From contig CAMDCC010000049.1 in NCBI GenBank assembly GCA_945889545.1, positions 1 through 13,202 of the forward strand: a stretch of 13,202 bases of DNA, in the 5' to 3' direction. A program made the position numbers and the translations under genes. The notes beneath the pieces were generated by a model, which was not told where the DNA came from, ran no database searches, and was given only the letters and a program-made list of their open reading frames with translations. This stretch comes from Bifidobacterium breve. GTDB lineage: Bacteria; Actinomycetota; Acidimicrobiia; IMCC26256; PALSA-555. Below, piece by piece: positions 7,075 to 13,089 of this stretch; position 1 is the stretch's first letter, and every line of letters starts with the position of its first letter.

Positions 7075-8166
7075 TCAGTCGTCGAAGGTGTTCGGCGCCA
7101 GACCGACCGGGAGTGGCTCGGCGCGCTCGACCGTTGTGCTGAGGTTGACGCGCTGGCCCGACTCGGCTGCACGGAGGGTCTCCGTCATGAGCTCGAGCAC
7201 ATGCAGGGAGAGGTCGGCCGACGCTCGGTGGGCGCGACCGGTACGTTGTGCCCAGAGCATGTCGGCGAGGCCGATGCCGCGCGACTGCGGCACGTTCGCC
7301 TCGACCAGCGGTACGTCGGTCCATTCCTGCTCGCCGGCCCGCCTGAGTCGTACCGGCCCGTCGAAGGTGTTCGGGTCGGGCACCGAGAGGATCCCTTCGG
7401 TGCCGTAGATCTCGATGGTGTTGCGCCAGTCCAAGACGTCGAAGCTGAGAACGAGCGTGGAGATCGGCCCCGCGGCGTGTTCCATCACGCTCACGACGTG
7501 GGTCGGGACCTCGACGTCCATCTCCTCGCCGCGGCGCGGCTCGGAGTTGATCATCCGCTTCGCTCGCGAGATCCGAGCGGCGCCGGTGACTGTGCGCGCC
7601 GGTCCGAGCAGCTGCACAAGCGCGGTGAAGTAGTAGGGCCCCATGTCGAAGAGCGGTCCCGCGCCGTGTTGGTAGAAGAAATCAGGGTTGGGGTGCCACC
7701 ACTCCGGGCCGCCTTGGAGCATGTGGGCGTTCGCTGCGACGGGCACACCGATGTCGCCGCGATCTATCACGGCGCGCGCCGTTTGGAGCCCGGCGCCGAG
7801 GAAGGTGTCGGGCGCACAGCCAAGGCGCAGGCCGCTCTCGTTGGCAAGCCGTACGAGGTCGCGTCCTTCGTCGAAGTCGATGCCGAGCGGCTTCTCGCTG
7901 AAGACGGCGCGCCCCGCCTCGAGTCCGGCGCGGGTGACCGCCGCGTGGGCCTTGGGCGGTGTGAGGTTCACCAGTGCGTCGATGTCGTCGGCGCTCAGGA
8001 TCTCGTCGAAGGTTGCCACCCGAGCACCGCTGGCCGTCGCGAGCTCCTGCGCCTTTTCGGGGATCGCGTCGGTACAGGCGACGACCTCGACGTTGCCGAG
8101 CTCAGCGAGGGTGGTGGTGTACGCGGGGGAGATCACCCCGCAGCCGACGATGGCGACCCGACTCAC
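7075..8166 (-). CDS. Gfo/Idh/MocA-family oxidoreductase (second gene of sugar operon)
   Basis: This 363-residue protein is a second, clearly different Gfo/Idh/MocA enzyme. It has the Rossmann motif VAIVGCGVISPAY (4-16), NLTPPKAHAAV near 67-77, the EKP motif at 91-93, and FDMGPYYFTAL at 173-183. In the last motif the usual His of the DxGxH segment is replaced by Tyr, as occurs in one branch of the family. The start is GTG, overlapping the TGA of the isomerase gene by 4 bases (GTGA), so translation is probably coupled. With the third gene it gives the operon two dehydrogenases, which suggests a substrate that is oxidised and a product that is reduced, or two substrates. The true substrate is unknown. 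Confidence 0.92.
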   Translation of the reverse strand: MSRVAIVGCGVISPAYTTTLAELGNVEVVACTDAIPEKAQELATASGARVATFDEILSADDIDALVNLTPPKAHAAVTRAGLEAGRAVFSEKPLGIDFDEGRDLVRLANESGLRLGCAPDTFLGAGLQTARAVIDRGDIGVPVAANAHMLQGGPEWWHPNPDFFYQHGAGPLFDMGPYYFTALVQLLGPARTVTGAARISRAKRMINSEPRRGEEMDVEVPTHVVSVMEHAAGPISTLVLSFDVLDWRNTIEIYGTEGILSVPDPNTFDGPVRLRRAGEQEWTDVPLVEANVPQSRGIGLADMLWAQRTGRAHRASADLSLHVLELMTETLRAAESGQRVNLSTTVERAEPLPVGLAPNTFDD

Positions 8167-8939
8167 GACTCAGTTGCCTGACGTCCCGTTGAAAGTCCGC
8201 CGTTCACGAGGTAGTCGTGACTGCGCGCCACTGCTTCCTCCATACTCGTCGCACACTGATCGAGTTCCACGATGTGCCAGCGCGCGGTTGGTGCCGCGGC
8301 GAGCGCCGCGGGGATATCCATCTCGCCGTCGCCGACGGCCACCATGTCGCCGCCCTCGGTAGCGGGCCCATCCTTCACGTGCAGCAGTCCCACGCGATCG
8401 CCGAGCTCACGCAGCAGCTCCGCCGGGTCAACGCCGCCCACGCGGGCCCAGTAGATGTCGACCTCGGCGACGATGCCGGCTTCCAACCGGTCGAAGAGCG
8501 CGAGGAGCGCGGGACGGCCGTCGACCGACTGCTGCAGCTCCCACCAGTGGTTGTGGTAACCGAGCGTGAGCGATCGCGCCTTCACCTTCTCGTTGGCTGC
8601 GTTGAGGCGGTCGGCCGTGCGCGCAACAGCCTCGGCGTCCGCGAAGTCGTCGGGCCAGATAGCCGGCACGACCACCGTGTCGGTGCCCAATGCCTTGTAC
8701 GTGTCGAGCGCTGGCTCGAACGCGTCGTCGGGATCGAGACCTTGATGCGCGCTGGCCAGGCGAAGCCCGGTGTCGGCGAGCACTTGGCCCAGCTCGTCGG
8801 GGGTGAGGTCGTTGAATCCCGCGAGCTCGACGCCGACGTATCCCATCGCCGCCACCCTCTGGAGCACGCCGACGAAGTCGGTCGCGCACTCCTCGCGCAG
8901 CGAGTACAGCTGGACGGCGATCGGGGGAGGAGTTGGCAT
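8163..8939 (-). CDS. Sugar phosphate isomerase/epimerase-like TIM-barrel protein (first gene of sugar operon)
   Basis: This 258-residue xylose-isomerase-like TIM barrel begins PIAVQLYSLREE, typical of the family. The four metal ligands appear in order: Glu134 (YHNHWWEL), Asp161 (AEVDIYW), His187 (LLHVKDG) and Glu225 (WHIVELDQ). Relatives include inosose dehydratase-like and hexulose epimerase-like enzymes and lyases acting on 3-keto sugars. The ATG at 8939 lies seven bases after a TAACAT box that is itself covered by a LacI-like palindrome. It leads a three-gene operon with two Gfo/Idh/MocA dehydrogenases. The fold is certain; whether it isomerises, dehydrates or eliminates is not. Confidence 0.9.
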   Translation of the reverse strand: MPTPPPIAVQLYSLREECATDFVGVLQRVAAMGYVGVELAGFNDLTPDELGQVLADTGLRLASAHQGLDPDDAFEPALDTYKALGTDTVVVPAIWPDDFADAEAVARTADRLNAANEKVKARSLTLGYHNHWWELQQSVDGRPALLALFDRLEAGIVAEVDIYWARVGGVDPAELLRELGDRVGLLHVKDGPATEGGDMVAVGDGEMDIPAALAAAPTARWHIVELDQCATSMEEAVARSHDYLVNGGLSTGRQATES

Positions 8940-8952
8940 GGGCGGGATGTTA
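8940..8952 (-). promoter_or_regulatory. Presumed -10 element and leaderless start of the sugar operon
   Basis: On the minus strand TAACAT (8952 to 8947) is followed by CCCGCCC and the ATG at 8939. There is no Shine-Dalgarno sequence. This is the same TANNNT-plus-short-gap layout seen at other operon starts here. The box lies partly inside the palindrome at 8948-8961. Confidence 0.45.
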
Positions 8953-8961
8953 ACGGTAACA
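8948..8961. promoter_or_regulatory. LacI-type operator palindrome at the sugar operon
   Basis: TGTTAACGGTAACA has perfect 5-base arms (TGTTA/TAACA) around a centre containing CG, and 6 of 7 positions are symmetric overall. This is the form of operators bound by LacI-family sugar repressors. It overlaps the presumed -10 hexamer of the sugar operon, a position where a bound repressor would block transcription. No LacI-family gene is in the window, so the regulator is either elsewhere or only inferred. It could also affect the divergent SnoaL-like gene. Confidence 0.55.
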
Positions 8962-9035
8962 AGGGTCCCGGTGCAGGGGGCCGCACGAACCGCCCGGTAA
9001 TAGCCTCATGCTCCGCACCTTGAGGTGACGCTGAG

Positions 9036-9473
9036 ATGGGGGACGAGATGGCCGACGACGCGCAACGCATCACTGACCTCGTCGACATCCATGCACTGTG
9101 TGCGCGCTACATGTCCTACGCGAGCCAGTTCGTGCAGGATCAATGGCTCGACGTGTTCACGCCCGATGGTGAATACAACGCCTTCGGCACTCCGTACACG
9201 CTCGAGCGCTTCCCAGCCTTGCTCGCCGCGGCCCCGCGCGGTCAGTTCATCGGCAACATGCCCGTGGTCGAGCTCGATGGTGACAGCGCTACCGGGGTGC
9301 AGCACTTCGTGTTCATCGATCAGCACACGCATGCCATGCGGCTCGGTTGGTACCGCGACGAGTACTGCCGCACGTCGGATGGCTGGCGGATCTACCGACG
9401 CTCGACCACGTTCATGCGGAAGAAGGGTGGCTTCGACTCGGGTGAGCCGCACGATCCCCTTGGGGATGGTTAG
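9036..9473 (+). CDS. SnoaL-like (NTF2-fold) protein
   Basis: This is a 145-residue single-domain protein with the cone-shaped SnoaL-like pattern. A helical start (ITDLVDIHALCARYMSYAS) is followed by WLDVFTPDGEYNAFG and a series of strands ending in DGWRIYRRSTTF. Family members include small isomerases, dehydratases and cyclases, and many with no known role; no catalytic residues can be assigned. The ATG at 9036 is preceded by GAGGTGA at a good distance; an in-frame ATG at 9048 with GGGGGA before it is an alternative. A TAGCCT box at 9001-9006 may be its -10. It is divergent from the sugar operon and its stop overlaps the TetR gene end by 4 bases. Confidence 0.82.
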   Translation: MGDEMADDAQRITDLVDIHALCARYMSYASQFVQDQWLDVFTPDGEYNAFGTPYTLERFPALLAAAPRGQFIGNMPVVELDGDSATGVQHFVFIDQHTHAMRLGWYRDEYCRTSDGWRIYRRSTTFMRKKGGFDSGEPHDPLGDG

Positions 9474-10159
9474 GCACCGAGGCCGCGGAGGCAGAACTCC
9501 CAGGTTTGCTCGGCCGTGAGCCGCATCTTCGGGTCTGAGATGAGGCGATTTCCGAACCAGCTGTACATCACGATCTGCTGCACGAGCGCGGCTGCTTGGC
9601 GAGTGTCTGCCACGCTGATCGTCTTGGCCGTGGCTGCTTCCCCGACCAGCTCGAGCAACAAGCGAGAGACCGGTTCGATCGCGGCCTTCACTCGCTCGGG
9701 ATGGGCGACGGCGAGCTGCACCGAGAACTCGGAGATCGGCCGGCGGTTGTGCGCACCGCGCTTGCGGGTGGAGTCGGCCGGTTCGCACCACTCGTGGAGA
9801 CGGATCGCGCAGGCACGAAGGCGCGCGAGCGGCTCGGTCTCTTCTGCGACCGCTTCGCGGAGATCGATCGCCGACTCGAGCATGGAGTCCTCGAACAGCG
9901 CGAGGAGCAACTCATCCTTGCCGTGGAAGTACTGGTAGAAGCCGCGCAGCGACTGCTTCGAGCGGTCGATGACCTCTTGGATCGTGAAGTCGGTCGTGCC
10001 CTTCTCGTCGATGAGCTCGAACGCCGCGTCCAGGAATCGCTGCACCCGCTGCTCGGCGCGTGACCGCGCCGCGTTCAGACTCCGCGACACTGCTCGCTGA
10101 CGCCACGCGGGTTCTTTCGCGTCGCCAGTCGCGGGCGCCTCGACGCTCTCAGAATCCAC
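9470..10159 (-). CDS. TetR-family transcriptional regulator
   Basis: This is a 229-residue regulator. A TetR-type helix-turn-helix lies at about 58-78 (FTIQEVIDRSKQSLRGFYQYF) within an N-terminal domain that continues KDELLLALFED. It is followed by a helical ligand-binding and dimer domain. About 35 charged residues precede the DNA-binding domain, longer than usual. The GTG at 10159 is chosen because AGGAG sits five bases before it; a GTG six bases further upstream overlaps that ribosome-binding site. The gene follows the crotonase gene by 36 bases on the same strand, so the two are probably co-transcribed. It may respond to an acyl-CoA and control the crotonase and the divergent mutase, though this is inference from position. 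Candidate operator repeats are in the 10988-11089 gap. Confidence 0.9.
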   Translation of the reverse strand: MDSESVEAPATGDAKEPAWRQRAVSRSLNAARSRAEQRVQRFLDAAFELIDEKGTTDFTIQEVIDRSKQSLRGFYQYFHGKDELLLALFEDSMLESAIDLREAVAEETEPLARLRACAIRLHEWCEPADSTRKRGAHNRRPISEFSVQLAVAHPERVKAAIEPVSRLLLELVGEAATAKTISVADTRQAAALVQQIVMYSWFGNRLISDPKMRLTAEQTWEFCLRGLGA

Positions 10160-10181
10160 TTTCACTCCTGCGACGGTACCA

Positions 10182-10194
10182 GCGCGCTTCGCGC
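10182..10194 (-). other. Small GC hairpin between crotonase and TetR genes
   Basis: On the minus strand GCGCG-AAG-CGCGC begins one base after the crotonase stop codon. The stem is 5 base pairs with a 3-base loop and no following T run, so it is not a convincing terminator. It could mildly reduce read-through into the regulator gene or be chance in GC-rich DNA. Confidence 0.25.
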
Positions 10195-10195
10195 A

Positions 10196-10987
10196 TCAAC
10201 CGGCTTTCCGCTTCTGTTGCAACGCATCCACGGCATCCCAATGCGCGTCGGCGGTCCACAGTCGGGCAAAGGCATCGACCGCGTCGCTCTCGAGTTCGGG
10301 AAAGCAGTATGGCGCGGACGCGCCGATCACGGCTTTTACAGCGCGCGTCGTACCGGGAGCGGTATCCGCCAACTTCTGCGCCAGCGCTCGCCACTCGCGG
10401 TCGAACTCAGCACGGGGAACAACAATGTCCACAAGGCCAAGGCGCTGCGCGCTCGGCGCGTCGTAGAGCTGACCGGTCGCGATAGCGAGGATCGCCTTGC
10501 CCCGCCCGACGACCTGAGCGAGCCGTTCCGCGCCGCCCCACGCCGGCATGATGCCGAGCGACGCCTGGTTGAACCCGATCTTGACGTCGTCGGCCGCGAT
10601 GCGGATGTCGGCCGAGATGGCGACCTCAGCACCGCCGCCGAGGGCGTGACCGTTCAACGCGGCGATGACCGGGATCGGGAATGTGGCGATGCGATCGAGG
10701 ACGCCGCGCACCCGGCGCGCCATGTTGACAGCGTCGTCGTGTGTACGAACCGTGCTGAGCTCCTTGAGATCACCACCCGACACGAACGCGCGATCTCCGC
10801 CGCCGCGCACCACCAAGACGGCGGCGTCGGTGGTTGCGATCTGGTCGAGCGCAGCCTCGAGTTCGTCGGTCGTAGCGAATCCGATGGCGTTGCGAGCCTC
10901 GGGGCGGTCGATCGTCACGACCGCGACACCGGCGTCGACCTCGACCCGCACTCCGCCCGGGGATTGACTCCCGCCGGACTCGGTCAT
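10196..10987 (-). CDS. Crotonase-family protein (enoyl-CoA hydratase/isomerase; possibly an alkylmalonyl-CoA decarboxylase)
   Basis: This 263-residue crotonase-fold protein has IDRPEARNAI at 26-35, the oxyanion segments FVSGGDL (68-74) and ALGGGAE (115-121), and a C-terminal helix ending LQQKRKAG. Glu121 matches the first catalytic Glu of hydratases. The second, normally in a PE-V/I motif, aligns with Gln141 (GFNQASLGIMP), so ordinary hydratase chemistry is doubtful. The run GIMPAWGGAERL closely recalls GIIPSWGGTTRL as remembered from human ethylmalonyl-CoA decarboxylase ECHDC1. Together with the divergent mutase this suggests a decarboxylase or proofreading role, as inference. The ATG at 10987 is preceded by AGGAG at seven bases. 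Open frame continues far upstream but lies antisense to the mutase and is not protein-like. Confidence 0.88.
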   Translation of the reverse strand: MTESGGSQSPGGVRVEVDAGVAVVTIDRPEARNAIGFATTDELEAALDQIATTDAAVLVVRGGGDRAFVSGGDLKELSTVRTHDDAVNMARRVRGVLDRIATFPIPVIAALNGHALGGGAEVAISADIRIAADDVKIGFNQASLGIMPAWGGAERLAQVVGRGKAILAIATGQLYDAPSAQRLGLVDIVVPRAEFDREWRALAQKLADTAPGTTRAVKAVIGASAPYCFPELESDAVDAFARLWTADAHWDAVDALQQKRKAG

Positions 10988-11020
10988 CGGTGCGTCTCCT
11001 GGTGTGATCGGAAGTGAGAA

Positions 11021-11043
11021 CACCACTCTCCCATTTCGTGGTG
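11021..11043. promoter_or_regulatory. Inverted repeat in the divergent crotonase-mutase promoter region
   Basis: CACCAC (11021-11026) and GTGGTG (11038-11043) form perfect 6-base arms around 11 bases. An overlapping pair, GGTGT at 11001-11005 and ACACC at 11020-11024, repeats the half-site. They lie between two divergent gene starts, where an operator for the adjacent TetR regulator would be expected. The spacing is wide for TetR, so this is tentative. Confidence 0.3.
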
Positions 11044-11077
11044 GCGTGTGCACCTTTTCCGCGTAGGTGATTTCCGT

Positions 11078-11089
11078 TACCCTCCGGCG
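11078..11089 (+). promoter_or_regulatory. Presumed -10 element and leaderless start of the mutase operon
   Basis: TACCCT (11078-11083) is followed by CCGGCG and then GTG at 11090. The TANNNT box and 6-base gap would place the transcript start on that GTG. An ATG two codons later (11096) has GGAG directly against it, too close to act as a ribosome-binding site. No B12-riboswitch-sized leader fits in the gap. Confidence 0.45.
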
Positions 11090-12679
11090 GTGGAGATGCG
11101 GGACATTCGCAGTGAGGCCGGGATCCCGCTGAAGGTCAGCTACGGGCCGGAAGATCTTCCGGACCCGGCGGCGATCCCGCCGCCGGGCGAGTTCCCCTTC
11201 ACCCGTGGCAACTTCCCCGACGGGTACCGCGGCCGCGTGTGGACCCTCCGCCAGTACTCGGGCTTCGGCACGCCCGAGGAGTCGAACGAGCGGTATCGCT
11301 ATCTGCTCGAACAGGGCGGGACCGGCCTCTCGGTGGCGCTCGACCTGCCCACCCAATGTGGCTACGACTCCGATCACCCCGACGTCGAAGAAGAGGTGGG
11401 TCGTGTGGGGGTCGCGCTCGACACGCTCGCCGACGTCGAGATCCTGTTCGACCAGATACCGCTTGATGCCATCAGCACGAGCTGGACGATCAACGGCACC
11501 GCCGCCATCATCCTCGCCTTCTACGTGGCCGCGGGCGAGAAGCAAGGCGTCGACCGGGCGAAGCTGCGCGGCACGATCCAGAACGACATCCTCAAGGAGT
11601 ATGTGAGTCGCGGCACGTGGATCTGGCCGCCCCGACCCTCGCTGCGGCTCATCGCCGACACGATCGAGTTCTGTGCCGCCGAGGTGCCGCGGTTCAACGC
11701 GATCTCGGTGGCCGGCGCGCACTTTCGTGATGCCGGTGCGAACGCCGCCCAGGAGATGGCGTTCACGCTCATGGACGGCATCACCTACTGCGACGAGGTG
11801 GTCTCGCGCGGTCGGATGACGATCGACGAGTTCGCACCGCAGGTCTCGTTCTTCTTCTACACGCACGGCGACTTCTTCGAGGAGATTGCGAAGTATCGGG
11901 CTGGACGGCGCCGCTGGGCGCGTATCGTGCGCGAGCGGTACGGCGCCAAAGAGGACCGATCGTGCATGTTTCGCGTGGGGTGCGTGGCGGGCGGCGCGTC
12001 GCTCTACGCGCCGCAGGCTCACAACAACATCGTGCGCGTTGCGTACGAAGCCATGGCGTCGGTGCTCGGAGGGGTGCAGTCGATGTTCACCGCCGCGTGG
12101 GACGAGCCCTTCGCGCTGCCGAGCGAAGACTCGGCCACGCTGGCGCTGCGTACACAACAGGTGCTCGCTGAGGAGACCGGCGTGACGCGTGTCGCCGATC
12201 CGCTCGGAGGCTCGTACTACGTCGAGGCGCTGACCGACGAGATGGAAGCCAAGGTCATCGAGATCATGGATGACCTCGAACAGCGCGGCGGGATGGTCAA
12301 GGCCGTCGAAGAGGGCTACCTCCAGCGACTCATCTCCGAAGAGGCGTTCCGAATCTCTGGCGCCGTCGCATCGGGGGAGCGTCCGATCGTCGGGGTGAAC
12401 CGCTTCCAGACCGACGAGGAGGCGCCCGAGACCGAGGGCTACGAGCTCAACGAGCAGGGCCGCGCGCGCCAGCTCGAGCGACTCGCCGAGGTGAAGCGCT
12501 CGCGTTCCGCGTCCGACGTGCGCGCGACGCTCGATGAGCTCGGCCGCGCCGCAGGTGCCGAGGACATCAACCTGATGCCGCTGCTCGTCGAGTGTGCAAA
12601 GGCGTACTGCACGGTGGGCGAGATGGTCGACGTGTTGAAGGACAAGTGGGGCGAGTTCCAGCAACCGGCAGTCTTCTGA
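11090..12679 (+). CDS. B12-dependent acyl-CoA mutase, catalytic subunit (methylmalonyl-CoA mutase-like)
   Basis: This 529-residue substrate-binding TIM-barrel chain lacks the cobalamin domain, as in isobutyryl-CoA, 2-hydroxyisobutyryl-CoA and archaeal methylmalonyl-CoA mutases. WTLRQYSGFG places Tyr56 at Tyr89 of the Propionibacterium enzyme, and IQNDILKEYVSR places Arg174 at Arg207, the residue that holds the substrate carboxylate. Isobutyryl- and hydroxyisobutyryl-CoA mutases have Gln there, so a dicarboxylic acyl-CoA such as methylmalonyl-CoA is likely. Catalytic His244 is kept as His211 (SVAGAH), but the preceding Tyr243 is Ala210, which may enlarge the pocket. The GTG at 11090 is chosen for its leaderless -10; ATG 11096 and GTG 11048 are alternatives. 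Its stop shares one base with the start of the small subunit. Mutase identity is firm; the substrate is not. Confidence 0.93.
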   Translation: MEMRDIRSEAGIPLKVSYGPEDLPDPAAIPPPGEFPFTRGNFPDGYRGRVWTLRQYSGFGTPEESNERYRYLLEQGGTGLSVALDLPTQCGYDSDHPDVEEEVGRVGVALDTLADVEILFDQIPLDAISTSWTINGTAAIILAFYVAAGEKQGVDRAKLRGTIQNDILKEYVSRGTWIWPPRPSLRLIADTIEFCAAEVPRFNAISVAGAHFRDAGANAAQEMAFTLMDGITYCDEVVSRGRMTIDEFAPQVSFFFYTHGDFFEEIAKYRAGRRRWARIVRERYGAKEDRSCMFRVGCVAGGASLYAPQAHNNIVRVAYEAMASVLGGVQSMFTAAWDEPFALPSEDSATLALRTQQVLAEETGVTRVADPLGGSYYVEALTDEMEAKVIEIMDDLEQRGGMVKAVEEGYLQRLISEEAFRISGAVASGERPIVGVNRFQTDEEAPETEGYELNEQGRARQLERLAEVKRSRSASDVRATLDELGRAAGAEDINLMPLLVECAKAYCTVGEMVDVLKDKWGEFQQPAVF

Positions 12680-13089
12680 TGTCCACGCCGGTGCGAGTGC
12701 TCGTCGGAAAGCCCGGCCTCGACGGCCACGACCGCGGCGCGAAGCTCGTTGCCCGAACGCTTCGCGATGCCGGCTTCGAGGTGATCTATCTCGGCATTCG
12801 TCAGAAGCCCGAGACGATCGCCGCCGTCGCCGTGCAGGAGGACGTTCGGATCGTCGGGCTGAGCATCCTGAGCGGCGCGCACGTCGCGCTCACCGAGAAG
12901 GTGGCGAATGCGTTGCGAGCCGCAGGGGCGGAAGACGTGTTGCTCGTGGTCGGCGGCACAATCCCCAAGCGCGACGTTCCCCGACTCGAAGCAGCCGGAG
13001 CCGCCGCGGTGTACCCAACCGGCACCCCGCTCGAGACGATGGTCGAGAGCATGCGGGAGCTGTCAGCCGACGTTCAGGCGCCCTCGTAG
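12679..13089 (+). CDS. Cobalamin-binding subunit of acyl-CoA mutase
   Basis: This is a 136-residue Rossmann-like B12-binding protein. KPGLDGHDRG carries the DxHxxG motif: His17 is the lower cobalt ligand, Asp15 its partner, and Lys11 matches Lys604 of methylmalonyl-CoA mutase. LSILSGAH (61-68) and VVGGTIPK (90-97) complete the cofactor cleft. Length equals that of stand-alone small subunits such as IcmB and HcmB. It starts at ATG 12679 in a TGATG overlap with the catalytic subunit, so the two are made together as one complex. No mutase chaperone GTPase gene is seen inside the window; it may lie beyond the right edge or elsewhere. Its last 16 bases overlap the end of an opposite-strand gene. 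Confidence 0.95.
   Translation: MSTPVRVLVGKPGLDGHDRGAKLVARTLRDAGFEVIYLGIRQKPETIAAVAVQEDVRIVGLSILSGAHVALTEKVANALRAAGAEDVLLVVGGTIPKRDVPRLEAAGAAAVYPTGTPLETMVESMRELSADVQAPS

Noticed and set aside
7201..8181. Plus-strand open frame of 326 codons opposite the second Gfo/Idh/MocA gene
   Set aside because: It is an antisense shadow common in GC-rich genes; the minus-strand protein has Rossmann, EKP and DMGPYY motifs.
8217..9023. Plus-strand open frame of 268 codons opposite the sugar isomerase
   Set aside because: It mirrors codons of the isomerase gene, which has all four metal ligands in the other strand; the antisense product shows no fold or motif.
9454..9467. Inverted repeat ATCCCCTTGGGGAT near the end of the SnoaL-like gene
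   Set aside because: The stem is inside the coding sequence, the loop is very tight and no T run follows, so a terminator call is not supported.
9006..9791. Minus-strand open frame of 261 codons opposite the SnoaL-like gene and in another frame of TetR
   Set aside because: It conflicts with both supported genes and has no domain signal.
10988..11089. Possible B12 riboswitch before the mutase
   Set aside because: The gap is about 100 bases, far shorter than a cobalamin riboswitch, is shared with a divergent gene, and shows no B12-box-like sequence.
10988..12664. Long minus-strand open frame continuing upstream of the crotonase gene
   Set aside because: It lies antisense to the clearly coding mutase subunit, is rich in Arg, His and Asp without domain pattern, and the crotonase has a good ribosome-binding site and family-typical start at 10987.
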